Made by a program: the position numbers and the translations under genes. Shown piece by piece: positions 1-5,028 of a stretch of DNA of 10,876 nt (within the stretch, counting starts at the first letter, position 1; each line of letters begins with the position of its first letter). The DNA is from SIG588 sp045591985. Lineage in GTDB: Bacteria > Bacillota > Clostridia > Oscillospirales > Acutalibacteraceae. The stretch is from the NCBI GenBank assembly GCA_045591985.1, contig JAZNTV010000025.1, positions 1 to 10,876 of the forward strand. Reading direction: 5' to 3'. Below the pieces are notes generated by a model that made no database searches, was not told where the DNA came from, and saw nothing but the letters and a program-made list of their open reading frames with translations.

Positions 1-36
1 AAAACTCAATTTAATTTTGAAAAATACCTAAAAATA

Positions 37-65
37 TTGAAAGCATCCGCAAATCGTGGTATAAT
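37..65 (+). promoter_or_regulatory. Predicted sigma-A promoter P1 of the left-end locus
   Basis: TTGAAA (37-42) and TATAAT (60-65) are separated by exactly 17 bases, and TGG directly before the -10 makes it an extended -10. This is a near-consensus vegetative promoter reading right, so transcription would start near position 72, at the beginning of the palindrome-rich leader. The start site is inferred, not measured. Confidence 0.75.
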
Positions 66-86
66 ATTCGCAGTAAGCCTTTTGAA

Positions 87-174
87 AAAGCCTTAGAGCT
101 TCGCTCTTCCGTGCTACGCACGGCTGCGATATTGACGGCTTTGCAAAAATGCCCTTGCGCGCAAGCATTTTTGC
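87..174 (+). promoter_or_regulatory. Structured, palindrome-rich leader
   Basis: Between P1 and the regulator gene lie several perfect inverted repeats. AGAGC (95-99) pairs with GCTCT (103-107) around TTC. CCGTGC (109-114) pairs with GCACGG (118-123) around TAC. Both are enclosed by AAAGCC (87-92) pairing with GGCTTT (137-142), giving a multibranch fold. Directly after comes GCAAAAATGC (143-152) pairing with GCATTTTTGC (165-174), whose interior TTGCGCGCAA (155-164) is itself palindromic. No uridine run follows the last stem, so it is not a classic terminator. I do not recognise it as a known riboswitch or RNA family. It could be a regulatory leader, protein binding sites, or a mobile palindromic repeat. 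Confidence 0.5.
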
Positions 175-178
175 TTCA

Positions 179-199
179 TGGTATAATATCTGTATATAC
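179..199 (+). promoter_or_regulatory. Predicted extended -10 promoter P2 with overlapping palindrome
   Basis: TGG followed by TATAAT (182-187) forms an extended -10 element. No good -35 is present at 16-18 bases upstream, because that position lies inside the 143-174 palindrome. The 8-base palindrome GTATATAC (192-199) falls where transcription would start and is a plausible operator for the adjacent XRE-type regulator. The 11 bases TGGTATAATAT at 179-189 repeat exactly those at 57-67 in P1. The operator role is inferred. Confidence 0.5.
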
Positions 200-218
200 T
201 AACCTTCGGAGGTTTCCT

Positions 219-431
219 ATGGCTATCAGTTATAATAAATTGTGGAAATTACTTATTGATAGAGGGCTAAAGAAGACCGAGCTTGTCAAGCTGTCGGGTA
301 TCACTTCCAACGCTATGGCGAAGATGGGAAGGAACGAATCTGTTCAGGTGGACACCCTGGGCAAGGTTTGCGCTGCCCTTGGCTGCAATGTGGACGATAT
401 TATGGAGTTTGTCCCCGATGAAGCGAAGTGA
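219..431 (+). CDS. Small XRE/Cro-type helix-turn-helix regulator
   Basis: This 70-residue protein is almost entirely one Cro/C1-type DNA-binding domain. The pattern KLWKLLIDRGLKKTELVKLSG, then ITSNAMAKMGRNE, then VQVDTLGKVCAALGCNVDDIMEF is the standard five-helix XRE layout, with the recognition helix around residues 28-36. Stand-alone repressors of this size are common at the control end of integrative elements and toxin or restriction loci in Clostridia. The start at 219 is chosen because GGAGG (208-212) lies six bases upstream; an in-frame extension back to 111 has no ribosome binding site and would translate the palindromic leader. The SD lies in a small inverted repeat (AACCT 201-205, AGGTT 210-214) that could partly hide it. 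It probably controls its own promoter and the following gene, which is broken here. No effector domain is visible. Confidence 0.85.
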   Translation: MAISYNKLWKLLIDRGLKKTELVKLSGITSNAMAKMGRNESVQVDTLGKVCAALGCNVDDIMEFVPDEAK

Positions 432-438
432 GACAAAT

Positions 439-675
439 ATGGCACTGGAAAATAAACTTGGCATTACCAGCTCTCCCGAGCTTGCAGAGGCAGAGGAGCG
501 CATCAGCAAGAAGAAAGCGTTGGAGCTGTTTGAAAACGGCGTGCTGGACAGCTTGGAGGCTGGCACAACTGCTTCGCTGAAAGCCATCCATAGTCAATTG
601 ACAAAAGCACGAAAAGCAAAAAATGATGAATTCTATACAAATGCAGTTGGTAAGCGGATTAATGCAAAACCCTGA
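439..675 (+). pseudogene. Chimeric remnant: Fic-family N-terminus joined to a methyltransferase-like N-terminus
   Basis: The 78-residue reading frame begins MALENKLGITSS and continues ISKKKALELFENGVLD to about residue 51 (base 591). This matches my recollection of the start of clostridial Fic-family (AMP-transferase) proteins of about 200 residues. The catalytic HPFREGNGR-type motif and everything else in the Fic core are absent. The frame then switches to LTKARKAKNDEFYT (about 595-639), which resembles the N-terminus of EcoRI-like adenine-specific methyltransferases. The final 11 residues match nothing I know. I read this as two gene starts fused by deletion, with neither activity left. The ATG lies seven bases after the regulator's stop and has only a weak SD, so the two were probably co-transcribed. 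Both family assignments rest on memory of the motifs; the Fic part is the firmer one. Confidence 0.6.
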
Positions 676-734
676 TAGTTTTATGAAATTGGTTGAAATC
701 TCTGAAAAAATGAATAAGAAGAAATAAAAATATC

Positions 735-795
735 ACCCCCGATATTGCTTTTCCAAGGTGGAAATTTAGCAGTATCGGGGGTTGTTTTCTTTTCT
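735..795 (+). terminator. Strong intrinsic terminator after the remnant locus
   Basis: The arm at 735-749 (ACCCCCGATATTGCT) pairs with 768-782 (AGCAGTATCGGGGGT), giving 15 pairs with a single G-U and an 18-base loop. TTGTTTTCTTTTCTT follows directly. This is a textbook Rho-independent terminator for + strand transcripts from P1 or P2, and it marks the likely right end of the regulator/remnant unit. Confidence 0.85.
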
Positions 796-1059
796 TCAGA
801 AACAGCTTGTCCTAACGTGAATTTTGTAAAAAATAGTGTAATTTGCGGTCAAGTTGTTCTTAATGAAAAGCAGGTATGCCGGTTTTGCGAAAAGTCTCAA
901 AGTGGCGAAAACTTAAGTCATATCAAGGGTTTTCGGGCTTTCCGAAACGGTGGTCGTTCTTTGGCGGTCGTGGCATCTGCTCCCTATCCTCGTGCAGATC
1001 GGTCAACACATCGTCTTTTACACCGCTCTACTCCCCGTAGAATGAGTAGCACGGCGCAT
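796..1059. other. Stretch with no convincing gene
   Basis: Between the two terminators I find no reading frame with a ribosome binding site or a recognisable family. A small hairpin, TTTCGG (931-936) with CCGAAA (942-947), is present. On the - strand a 34-codon open stretch (1027 down to 923) ends in PRPPKNDHRFGKPENP and has gene-like codon choice but no start or SD; it may be a fragment of a decayed gene. Composition shifts here from the AT-rich remnant locus to the GC-richer chromosome, so an old element boundary may lie in this stretch, but I see no clear attachment site or target duplication. Confidence 0.4.
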
Positions 1060-1112
1060 AAAAGGCCGTTGGCAGGATACTCTCAACGGAGCACCACGCC
1101 AACGGCCTTTTT
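1060..1112. terminator. Likely bidirectional intrinsic terminator
   Basis: AAAAGGCCGTTGGC (1060-1073) pairs perfectly with GCCAACGGCCTTTT (1098-1111), 14 pairs with a 24-base loop. A T run closes the + strand copy (1108-1112), and the A run at 1060-1063 gives four U's on the - strand. It begins 16 bases beyond the zinc-ribbon stop codon, so its main role is probably to end the - strand housekeeping transcript; it would also insulate against read-through from the left. Confidence 0.8.
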
Positions 1113-1127
1113 ATGCTATTCACCTTT

Positions 1128-1484
1128 TCAGATCTTTTCGCCGCAGGATTTGCAATAGGCGGCGTCTTGGTCGTTCAGGTTGCCGCACGCGGGACACCGC
1201 AGGGCATTCTTGCTTTGGGCTAACTTATCCTGCAATTTTGCAAGGGCGGCATTCTGTTCGTCGATATGCGTAACACACGCGTCCATCAACTCGCCGATAT
1301 CGTCGGCCCCTTTCTTCGCATCGTATACCAAGCGGCCGAGCCCTTCATAGGTCGCCGCCAGTTCCTTTTCCACACGGTTGATCTCCATCTTCAGTTTCGT
1401 CGTATCGATGAACTCGCCCGTCTTACGTTCGGCAGTCTCCACCGCATCCTTTGCCATATTCAAAATGCTTTCCCATGTTGCCAT
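1128..1484 (-). CDS. Small helical protein with C-terminal zinc ribbon
   Basis: This 118-residue protein has two parts. Residues 1 to about 93 are charged and strongly helical, with a heptad-like pattern (LKMEINRVEKELAATYEGLG, then IDEQNAALAKLQDKLAQ) that suggests a coiled coil or helical hairpin. Residues 97-114 form a zinc ribbon with CPAC (Cys97, Cys100) and CKSC (Cys111, Cys114) separated by ten residues. No signal peptide or membrane segment is visible. The start at 1484 follows AAGGAGG (1494-1500) with nine bases of spacing; a start three codons earlier would lie inside that spacing. Proteins of this build are widespread in Bacillota and mostly uncharacterised; the ribbon may bind a protein or nucleic acid partner, but I cannot name a function. 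It is 62 bases downstream of the kinase-like gene and has its own predicted promoter. Confidence 0.8.
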   Translation of the reverse strand: MATWESILNMAKDAVETAERKTGEFIDTTKLKMEINRVEKELAATYEGLGRLVYDAKKGADDIGELMDACVTHIDEQNAALAKLQDKLAQSKNALRCPACGNLNDQDAAYCKSCGEKI

Positions 1485-1515
1485 ATCGCACATCCTCCTT
1501 CGTCTTTCTTATTCC

Positions 1516-1543
1516 AGTATACACAACTTTTCCAAAAAGTCAA
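1516..1543 (-). promoter_or_regulatory. Predicted promoter of the zinc-ribbon gene
   Basis: On the - strand, TTGACT (1543-1538) and TATACT (1521-1516) are spaced by 16 bases. The -35 begins only three bases after the stop codon of the kinase-like gene. A short AT-rich inverted repeat (ACTTTT 1526-1531, AAAAGT 1535-1540) sits in the spacer and -35. This would let the zinc-ribbon gene be expressed independently of the upstream operon. Confidence 0.6.
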
Positions 1544-1546
1544 TCA

Positions 1547-2485
1547 TCATTCCAAAAACTCCCGCAAAATACACGTCTCCGGCAACAACGACAGCGGCGC
1601 TTCAACAAACCCCCGGAGCGATGCTGTAAGGTGCCGCACCACATCGTAATGCGGATGATCTGCGGGAATAGCGGCCAGCAGCGGCAGTGCTTGCACCGCC
1701 ATCATGCACGGCTCAAACGCATGAGTGGTATCAATGGTCATATCCACCGTATCGGCATACGGGAAAAGATAGGTATCCTCCCCACGAAGCACCTGCGGCC
1801 ACATCGAAAGGGTTTCGGAGGCTGTGGTGCCGCGGTGTTTTTCATCGCGTACCATTCGACGGATCAGCCGAATCTCACGACGGGAAAGCAAGCACTCCTC
1901 CCCATCGTAGAAACGGGAACGGGTATGAATAAACAGTTTCTTCACATGCTTTTCGGGAAGGCGGTCCACCAGCGCGGGACACAATGCGTGGATCCCTTCG
2001 AAAATGACCACCGAGCGATTCGTCAATGTGAGCGGTACCTTCTCTGCCTTCGGACACCCCGCTTTAAAATCGTATTGCGGGAGCATAGCGTGCCCTTCTT
2101 CGAGCAAGGCGCGAATACACTCTGCCAGTTGCGCAAGATCCAACGCTTCGGGGGATTCGTAGTCGTAACTGCCGTCGGGCAACTGCGGAGCGAGACCGCG
2201 CCCACGGTAAAAGTCATCGAGCGACACCACAAATGCTTCCACCCCGTCGCGGCGCAAACTTTCGCACAAGATATTCGCCGTGGTGGTCTTACCGGACGAA
2301 CTGGGACCCGCCAGCAACAGTACACGCCGTTTGACCGCGGCATCGTTCAACCACCCTTCCGCCTCGGCCACATTTTGACGATACCGTACACACTCCTCTG
2401 CCACGAAGGCCGCGGCATCCGCACGCAGGCGGCGGTTAATTTCCTGTCTCTGCAAAGACGGGCGGATAGTTTCGATAGAACTCAT
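1547..2485 (-). CDS. Uridine-kinase-like P-loop kinase (phosphoribulokinase/uridine kinase family), short form
   Basis: The product of 312 residues has a helical N-terminal part (1-50) and a P-loop kinase domain. The Walker A motif is GPSSSGKTT (60-68), SLDDFYRGR (88-96) is the substrate-side acidic motif of uridine kinases, and VVIFEGIHAL (159-168) is the next core strand. LIRRMVRDEKHRG (207-219) is the LID-like arginine region. It should transfer phosphate from ATP to a nucleoside or related alcohol in the cytoplasm; the exact substrate cannot be read from sequence. The order of motifs through the end (CILREFL) matches clostridial nucleoside kinases of about 550 residues, but their N-terminal TGS-type region is absent. 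The start at 2485 is chosen for AGAAAGGA eight bases upstream; the earlier ATG at 2536 has no SD. It overlaps the end of hemZ by 50 bases. Confidence 0.82.
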   Translation of the reverse strand: MSSIETIRPSLQRQEINRRLRADAAAFVAEECVRYRQNVAEAEGWLNDAAVKRRVLLLAGPSSSGKTTTANILCESLRRDGVEAFVVSLDDFYRGRGLAPQLPDGSYDYESPEALDLAQLAECIRALLEEGHAMLPQYDFKAGCPKAEKVPLTLTNRSVVIFEGIHALCPALVDRLPEKHVKKLFIHTRSRFYDGEECLLSRREIRLIRRMVRDEKHRGTTASETLSMWPQVLRGEDTYLFPYADTVDMTIDTTHAFEPCMMAVQALPLLAAIPADHPHYDVVRHLTASLRGFVEAPLSLLPETCILREFLE

Positions 2486-3932
2486 AAACGGATTCCTTTC
2501 TGCGGAGCATTTCTTCCAAACCAACGTTGTATTCATACGGGAATTTGTAGTTGAAAATGCGCTCGAGATAGTGGGTGCCGTACTGTTTCAATTTGGTTAC
2601 CGCACCCGCTCCCACACCCAATATGGTATGCGTTTCATCCATAATATAGACATTATACAGTCCGTCTTTTTCGTCTTTCGACCAACCAACATTTTCCTGG
2701 TTGCCCGCCATGCGGCTTTGACGATAGAGATAATACGGGTGATACCCCGCACGGGGCAGTCGATCGGTCGTTTCGGCAATCATGCGGATGGCCGCGTCGC
2801 CCGCCGGCAGTTCCGAACGGTGTTGCACCACCAAATTCGAGGCGCGTTTGAGCGAGAGGGTATGTACCGTCACATTTTCGGGATCAAGCGCCAAAATACC
2901 GTCGAGTGTACGGGAGAATCCCTCTACCGTATCACTCGGCAGACCCGCGATCAGATCGGTGTTGATACAATCGAACCCGACTTTGGTTGCAAGATCATAG
3001 GCATCGTAAAACTCGGCCGTTGTGTGTCGCCGTCCGATGGCTTTCAGCACGTCGTCCGAAAGCGTTTGCGGATTGATGCTCACGCGCCCTGCACCGCCCG
3101 CACGAATGGCGCGCAGTTTTTCTTCCGTCACCGTGTCGGGACGTCCGGCCTCCACCGTATATTCCCGTAGGGTGGACATGTCGAACGATTCTGCGACCGT
3201 CTGCATCACCGCCGTCAGTTGTTCCGCAGAAAGTGTTGTGGGAGTTCCGCCGCCGAAATACACCGTTTCCAGACGCAAGCCGAGGTCGCGTGCGATTTCA
3301 CCCGTGCGGCGTATTTCTTGACACAAAAGTTCCACATACGGATCAACCAAGTGCTTGGCTTTCGCCACCGTGTACGACACGAAGGAGCAATAGTCGCATC
3401 GTGTGGGGCAAAACGGCACCGATACGTATAAACTGAAAGAGTTCGGACGGGAATGCGAAAGCAAGCGATTTTCCGCCCGAAGGGTAGTGCGCACCAACTG
3501 CATCTTCTCTTCCGATAGCAGCAGTTTATCACGGAAAAATGCCTCGGCCGCTGCTTCACCTTGTTCCGCGGTCAGGCGGCGAAGCAGTTTCACCGGGCGC
3601 ACGCCTGTTAAAACGCCCCAACTTTGTGTAAAGCCGCAAAGCTTCACAAGATGGTAATACAGCAGGGTTGCCATCGCGAGTTCACATGCATCGCGATGAT
3701 CCTCCTCCCCTTTTAACACCGTTTCTTCGGCGGTTTCGTCAAAATCGTCCAGCACCACCCGCACAGTGAGATACGAAGCCTCTTCCGATTCACGCAGGAA
3801 GGTGTATGCCTTTACGCCTTCTTTCGGCATACCGTCAAGTCCACCGTGGCGGATCGGCTCGTGCGGCAAAAACAAGCGGGCCGTGTTTTCCAATTCAAAA
3901 TGAAAATCGTGTCCTTGCATCGCAATATACAT
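2436..3932 (-). CDS. hemZ: HemZ-type radical SAM protein (coproporphyrinogen dehydrogenase-like)
   Basis: At 498 residues this has the usual HemZ length. An N-terminal region of about 160 residues precedes the radical SAM barrel. The cluster motif is CPTRCDYCSF, with Cys175, Cys179 and Cys182 for the 4Fe-4S cluster; the extra cysteine of HemN (CxxxCxxCxC) is Phe here, as in HemW and HemZ. FGGGTPTTLSAEQL (226-239) is the SAM-binding glycine motif, and GRVSINPQTL follows the pattern of the HemN/HemW superfamily. The name comes from Bacillus subtilis HemZ, linked to oxygen-independent oxidation of coproporphyrinogen III in haem synthesis. No other haem gene is in the window, so activity on that substrate is not shown. 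The start at 3932 has GAGGG seven bases upstream, overlapping the previous gene's stop codon. The 10-base gap implies coupled translation. Confidence 0.85.
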   Translation of the reverse strand: MYIAMQGHDFHFELENTARLFLPHEPIRHGGLDGMPKEGVKAYTFLRESEEASYLTVRVVLDDFDETAEETVLKGEEDHRDACELAMATLLYYHLVKLCGFTQSWGVLTGVRPVKLLRRLTAEQGEAAAEAFFRDKLLLSEEKMQLVRTTLRAENRLLSHSRPNSFSLYVSVPFCPTRCDYCSFVSYTVAKAKHLVDPYVELLCQEIRRTGEIARDLGLRLETVYFGGGTPTTLSAEQLTAVMQTVAESFDMSTLREYTVEAGRPDTVTEEKLRAIRAGGAGRVSINPQTLSDDVLKAIGRRHTTAEFYDAYDLATKVGFDCINTDLIAGLPSDTVEGFSRTLDGILALDPENVTVHTLSLKRASNLVVQHRSELPAGDAAIRMIAETTDRLPRAGYHPYYLYRQSRMAGNQENVGWSKDEKDGLYNVYIMDETHTILGVGAGAVTKLKQYGTHYLERIFNYKFPYEYNVGLEEMLRRKESVYEFYRNYPPVFAETGN

Positions 3933-3942
3933 TGCGTTTCCC

Positions 3943-4563
3943 TCATTTCATATAGGGGTTAGTTTTTTGTTCGACAAACAACGTCGTCGCGGGACCGTGT
4001 CCCGGAAGCAGACAAAGATCCTCTTCCATCGCGGCAAACCGCTGTAACGTTTGCCTTAACACAGTGCCGTCGCCCGACGGCAGATCGCAACGCCCGACCG
4101 TGCCTTGAAACAGTGTATCACCGCAAAAGAGGGTATCCTCGCACCGATAACAACTGCTTCCCGCAGTATGGCCGGGAGTATGCCACACAGCCAAAGTCAA
4201 ATCCCCCACCGAAACCGTATCCCCTTCTTCCACCGTTTCGGTCGGACAAGGCAGCGAAAAACGCGCCGACGGTGTCAACCAGTTCATCAAATTGCGGGCA
4301 TTGTCATTCAGTGCAGGCGCTTCTTGTTGCGGGAGGATGAACCGCGCACCCGTTTCACGAAGCAGCGCAGGCAACGCCAAGAAGTGGTCGATATGCAAAT
4401 GGGTCAGCATCACGGCCGCCACCGTCAGCCCGCGCGCCGCCGCCTCTTGTAAGAGGCGGTCTGCGTCGTCGCCCGGATCGATGACCGCCGCCTGCTTATC
4501 CGCTCCCCATACCAAGTAACAATTGGTATCGAGTTGGCCGACAGTAAGGGATAGATATTCCAT
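3943..4563 (-). CDS. MBL-fold metallo-hydrolase (glyoxalase II-like)
   Basis: The 206-residue protein is a single metallo-beta-lactamase fold. The two-metal site is complete: THLHIDH (His55, His57, Asp59, His60), HTPGHT (second His, 132), CGDTLF (Asp149) and LLPGHG (His189). This set and length fit the glyoxalase II-like group of small cytoplasmic hydrolases, which often act on thioesters such as S-lactoylglutathione; the true substrate of this clostridial branch is not known to me. The start at 4563 is preferred over one six codons earlier because AAGGGGG lies seven bases upstream. Only one base separates the dtd stop codon from this ATG, so translation is probably coupled. The rel-dtd-MBL-hemZ order recurs in Clostridia as I recall, which hints at shared regulation rather than a shared pathway. 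Confidence 0.88.
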   Translation of the reverse strand: MEYLSLTVGQLDTNCYLVWGADKQAAVIDPGDDADRLLQEAAARGLTVAAVMLTHLHIDHFLALPALLRETGARFILPQQEAPALNDNARNLMNWLTPSARFSLPCPTETVEEGDTVSVGDLTLAVWHTPGHTAGSSCYRCEDTLFCGDTLFQGTVGRCDLPSGDGTVLRQTLQRFAAMEEDLCLLPGHGPATTLFVEQKTNPYMK

Positions 4564-4564
4564 A

Positions 4565-5023
4565 TCACAGCCCCCTTGCATCGGTTGCGGTATCGATCCA
4601 CAACGTTACGGGACCGTTTCCTTTCATCGACACGGTCATATCCGCACCGAAAACACCCGTTTCGACCGGCACACCTTCCTCTTTCAAATACCGTACAAAG
4701 GTATCAAACAGCGGTTTGGCGACCTCGGGGCGCGCCGCCGCCGTGAATTCAGGCCGACGGCCGTGGGACGCGTTTCCGTATAACGTGAAATTGGACACCA
4801 CCAGCAACCCGCCCTCGATATCCTTCACCGAAAGGTTCATGCGATCGTCGCTGTCTGAAAACACACGCAGACCGGCGATCTTCTGCGCCATCCACCGCGC
4901 GTGTTTTTCGGTATCGTTGTGGGTAACACCGACAAGCAGCAACGCACCGTTGCCGACAGCACCAACCGTTTCGCCGTCCACCGTTACATCAGCCTCATAT
5001 ACCCGCTGAAACACTGCTCTCAT
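4565..5023 (-). CDS. dtd: D-aminoacyl-tRNA deacylase
   Basis: This 152-residue protein matches the DTD family end to end. It hydrolyses D-amino acids (and mischarged glycine) off tRNA in the cytoplasm, keeping D-residues out of translation. The N-terminus MRAVFQRVYEADVTVDGE and the middle GLRVFSDSDDRMNLSV are typical. The first signature reads SNFTLYG (77-83) where most members have SQFTL, and the second reads GNGPVT (135-140) where most have NDGPVT. The Gly-Pro pair (137-138) that forms the chiral-proofreading motif is intact, so activity is likely. The start has AGAGGA eight bases upstream, located inside the last codons of rel, and the gap to rel is five bases. Proximity to rel is common in Bacillota and probably reflects co-transcription. 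Confidence 0.93.
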   Translation of the reverse strand: MRAVFQRVYEADVTVDGETVGAVGNGALLLVGVTHNDTEKHARWMAQKIAGLRVFSDSDDRMNLSVKDIEGGLLVVSNFTLYGNASHGRRPEFTAAARPEVAKPLFDTFVRYLKEEGVPVETGVFGADMTVSMKGNGPVTLWIDTATDARGL

Positions 5024-5028
5024 ATCGT

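Noticed and set aside
87..174. CRISPR-like or IS-end reading of the palindromes
   Set aside because: The repeats are inverted rather than regularly spaced direct repeats, there are no spacers, and no transposase or terminal inverted repeat pair is present.
111..218. N-terminal extension of the XRE regulator
   Set aside because: The frame is open, but it would start within the CCGTGC hairpin without an SD and translate the palindromes and P2. The ATG at 219 has GGAGG at the right distance.
598..603. TTGACA resembling a -35 element
   Set aside because: No -10 lies 16-18 bases downstream; the nearest candidate is about 30 bases away. The hexamer is explained by the coding sequence of the remnant.
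623..727. Short + strand frame ending NPDSFMKLVEISEKMNKKK
   Set aside because: It overlaps the chimeric remnant in another frame and has no SD. The sequence looks protein-like and could be the tail of a lost gene, but I cannot place it, so I do not call it a gene.
745..1158. 137-codon + strand frame across the junction region
   Set aside because: It starts inside the 735-795 terminator hairpin, runs through the second terminator and into the end of the zinc-ribbon gene, and has no SD.
1451..2554. 367-codon open frame antisense to the kinase-like gene
   Set aside because: No ribosome binding site and no recognisable domain. The opposite strand encodes a clear P-loop kinase with all motifs.
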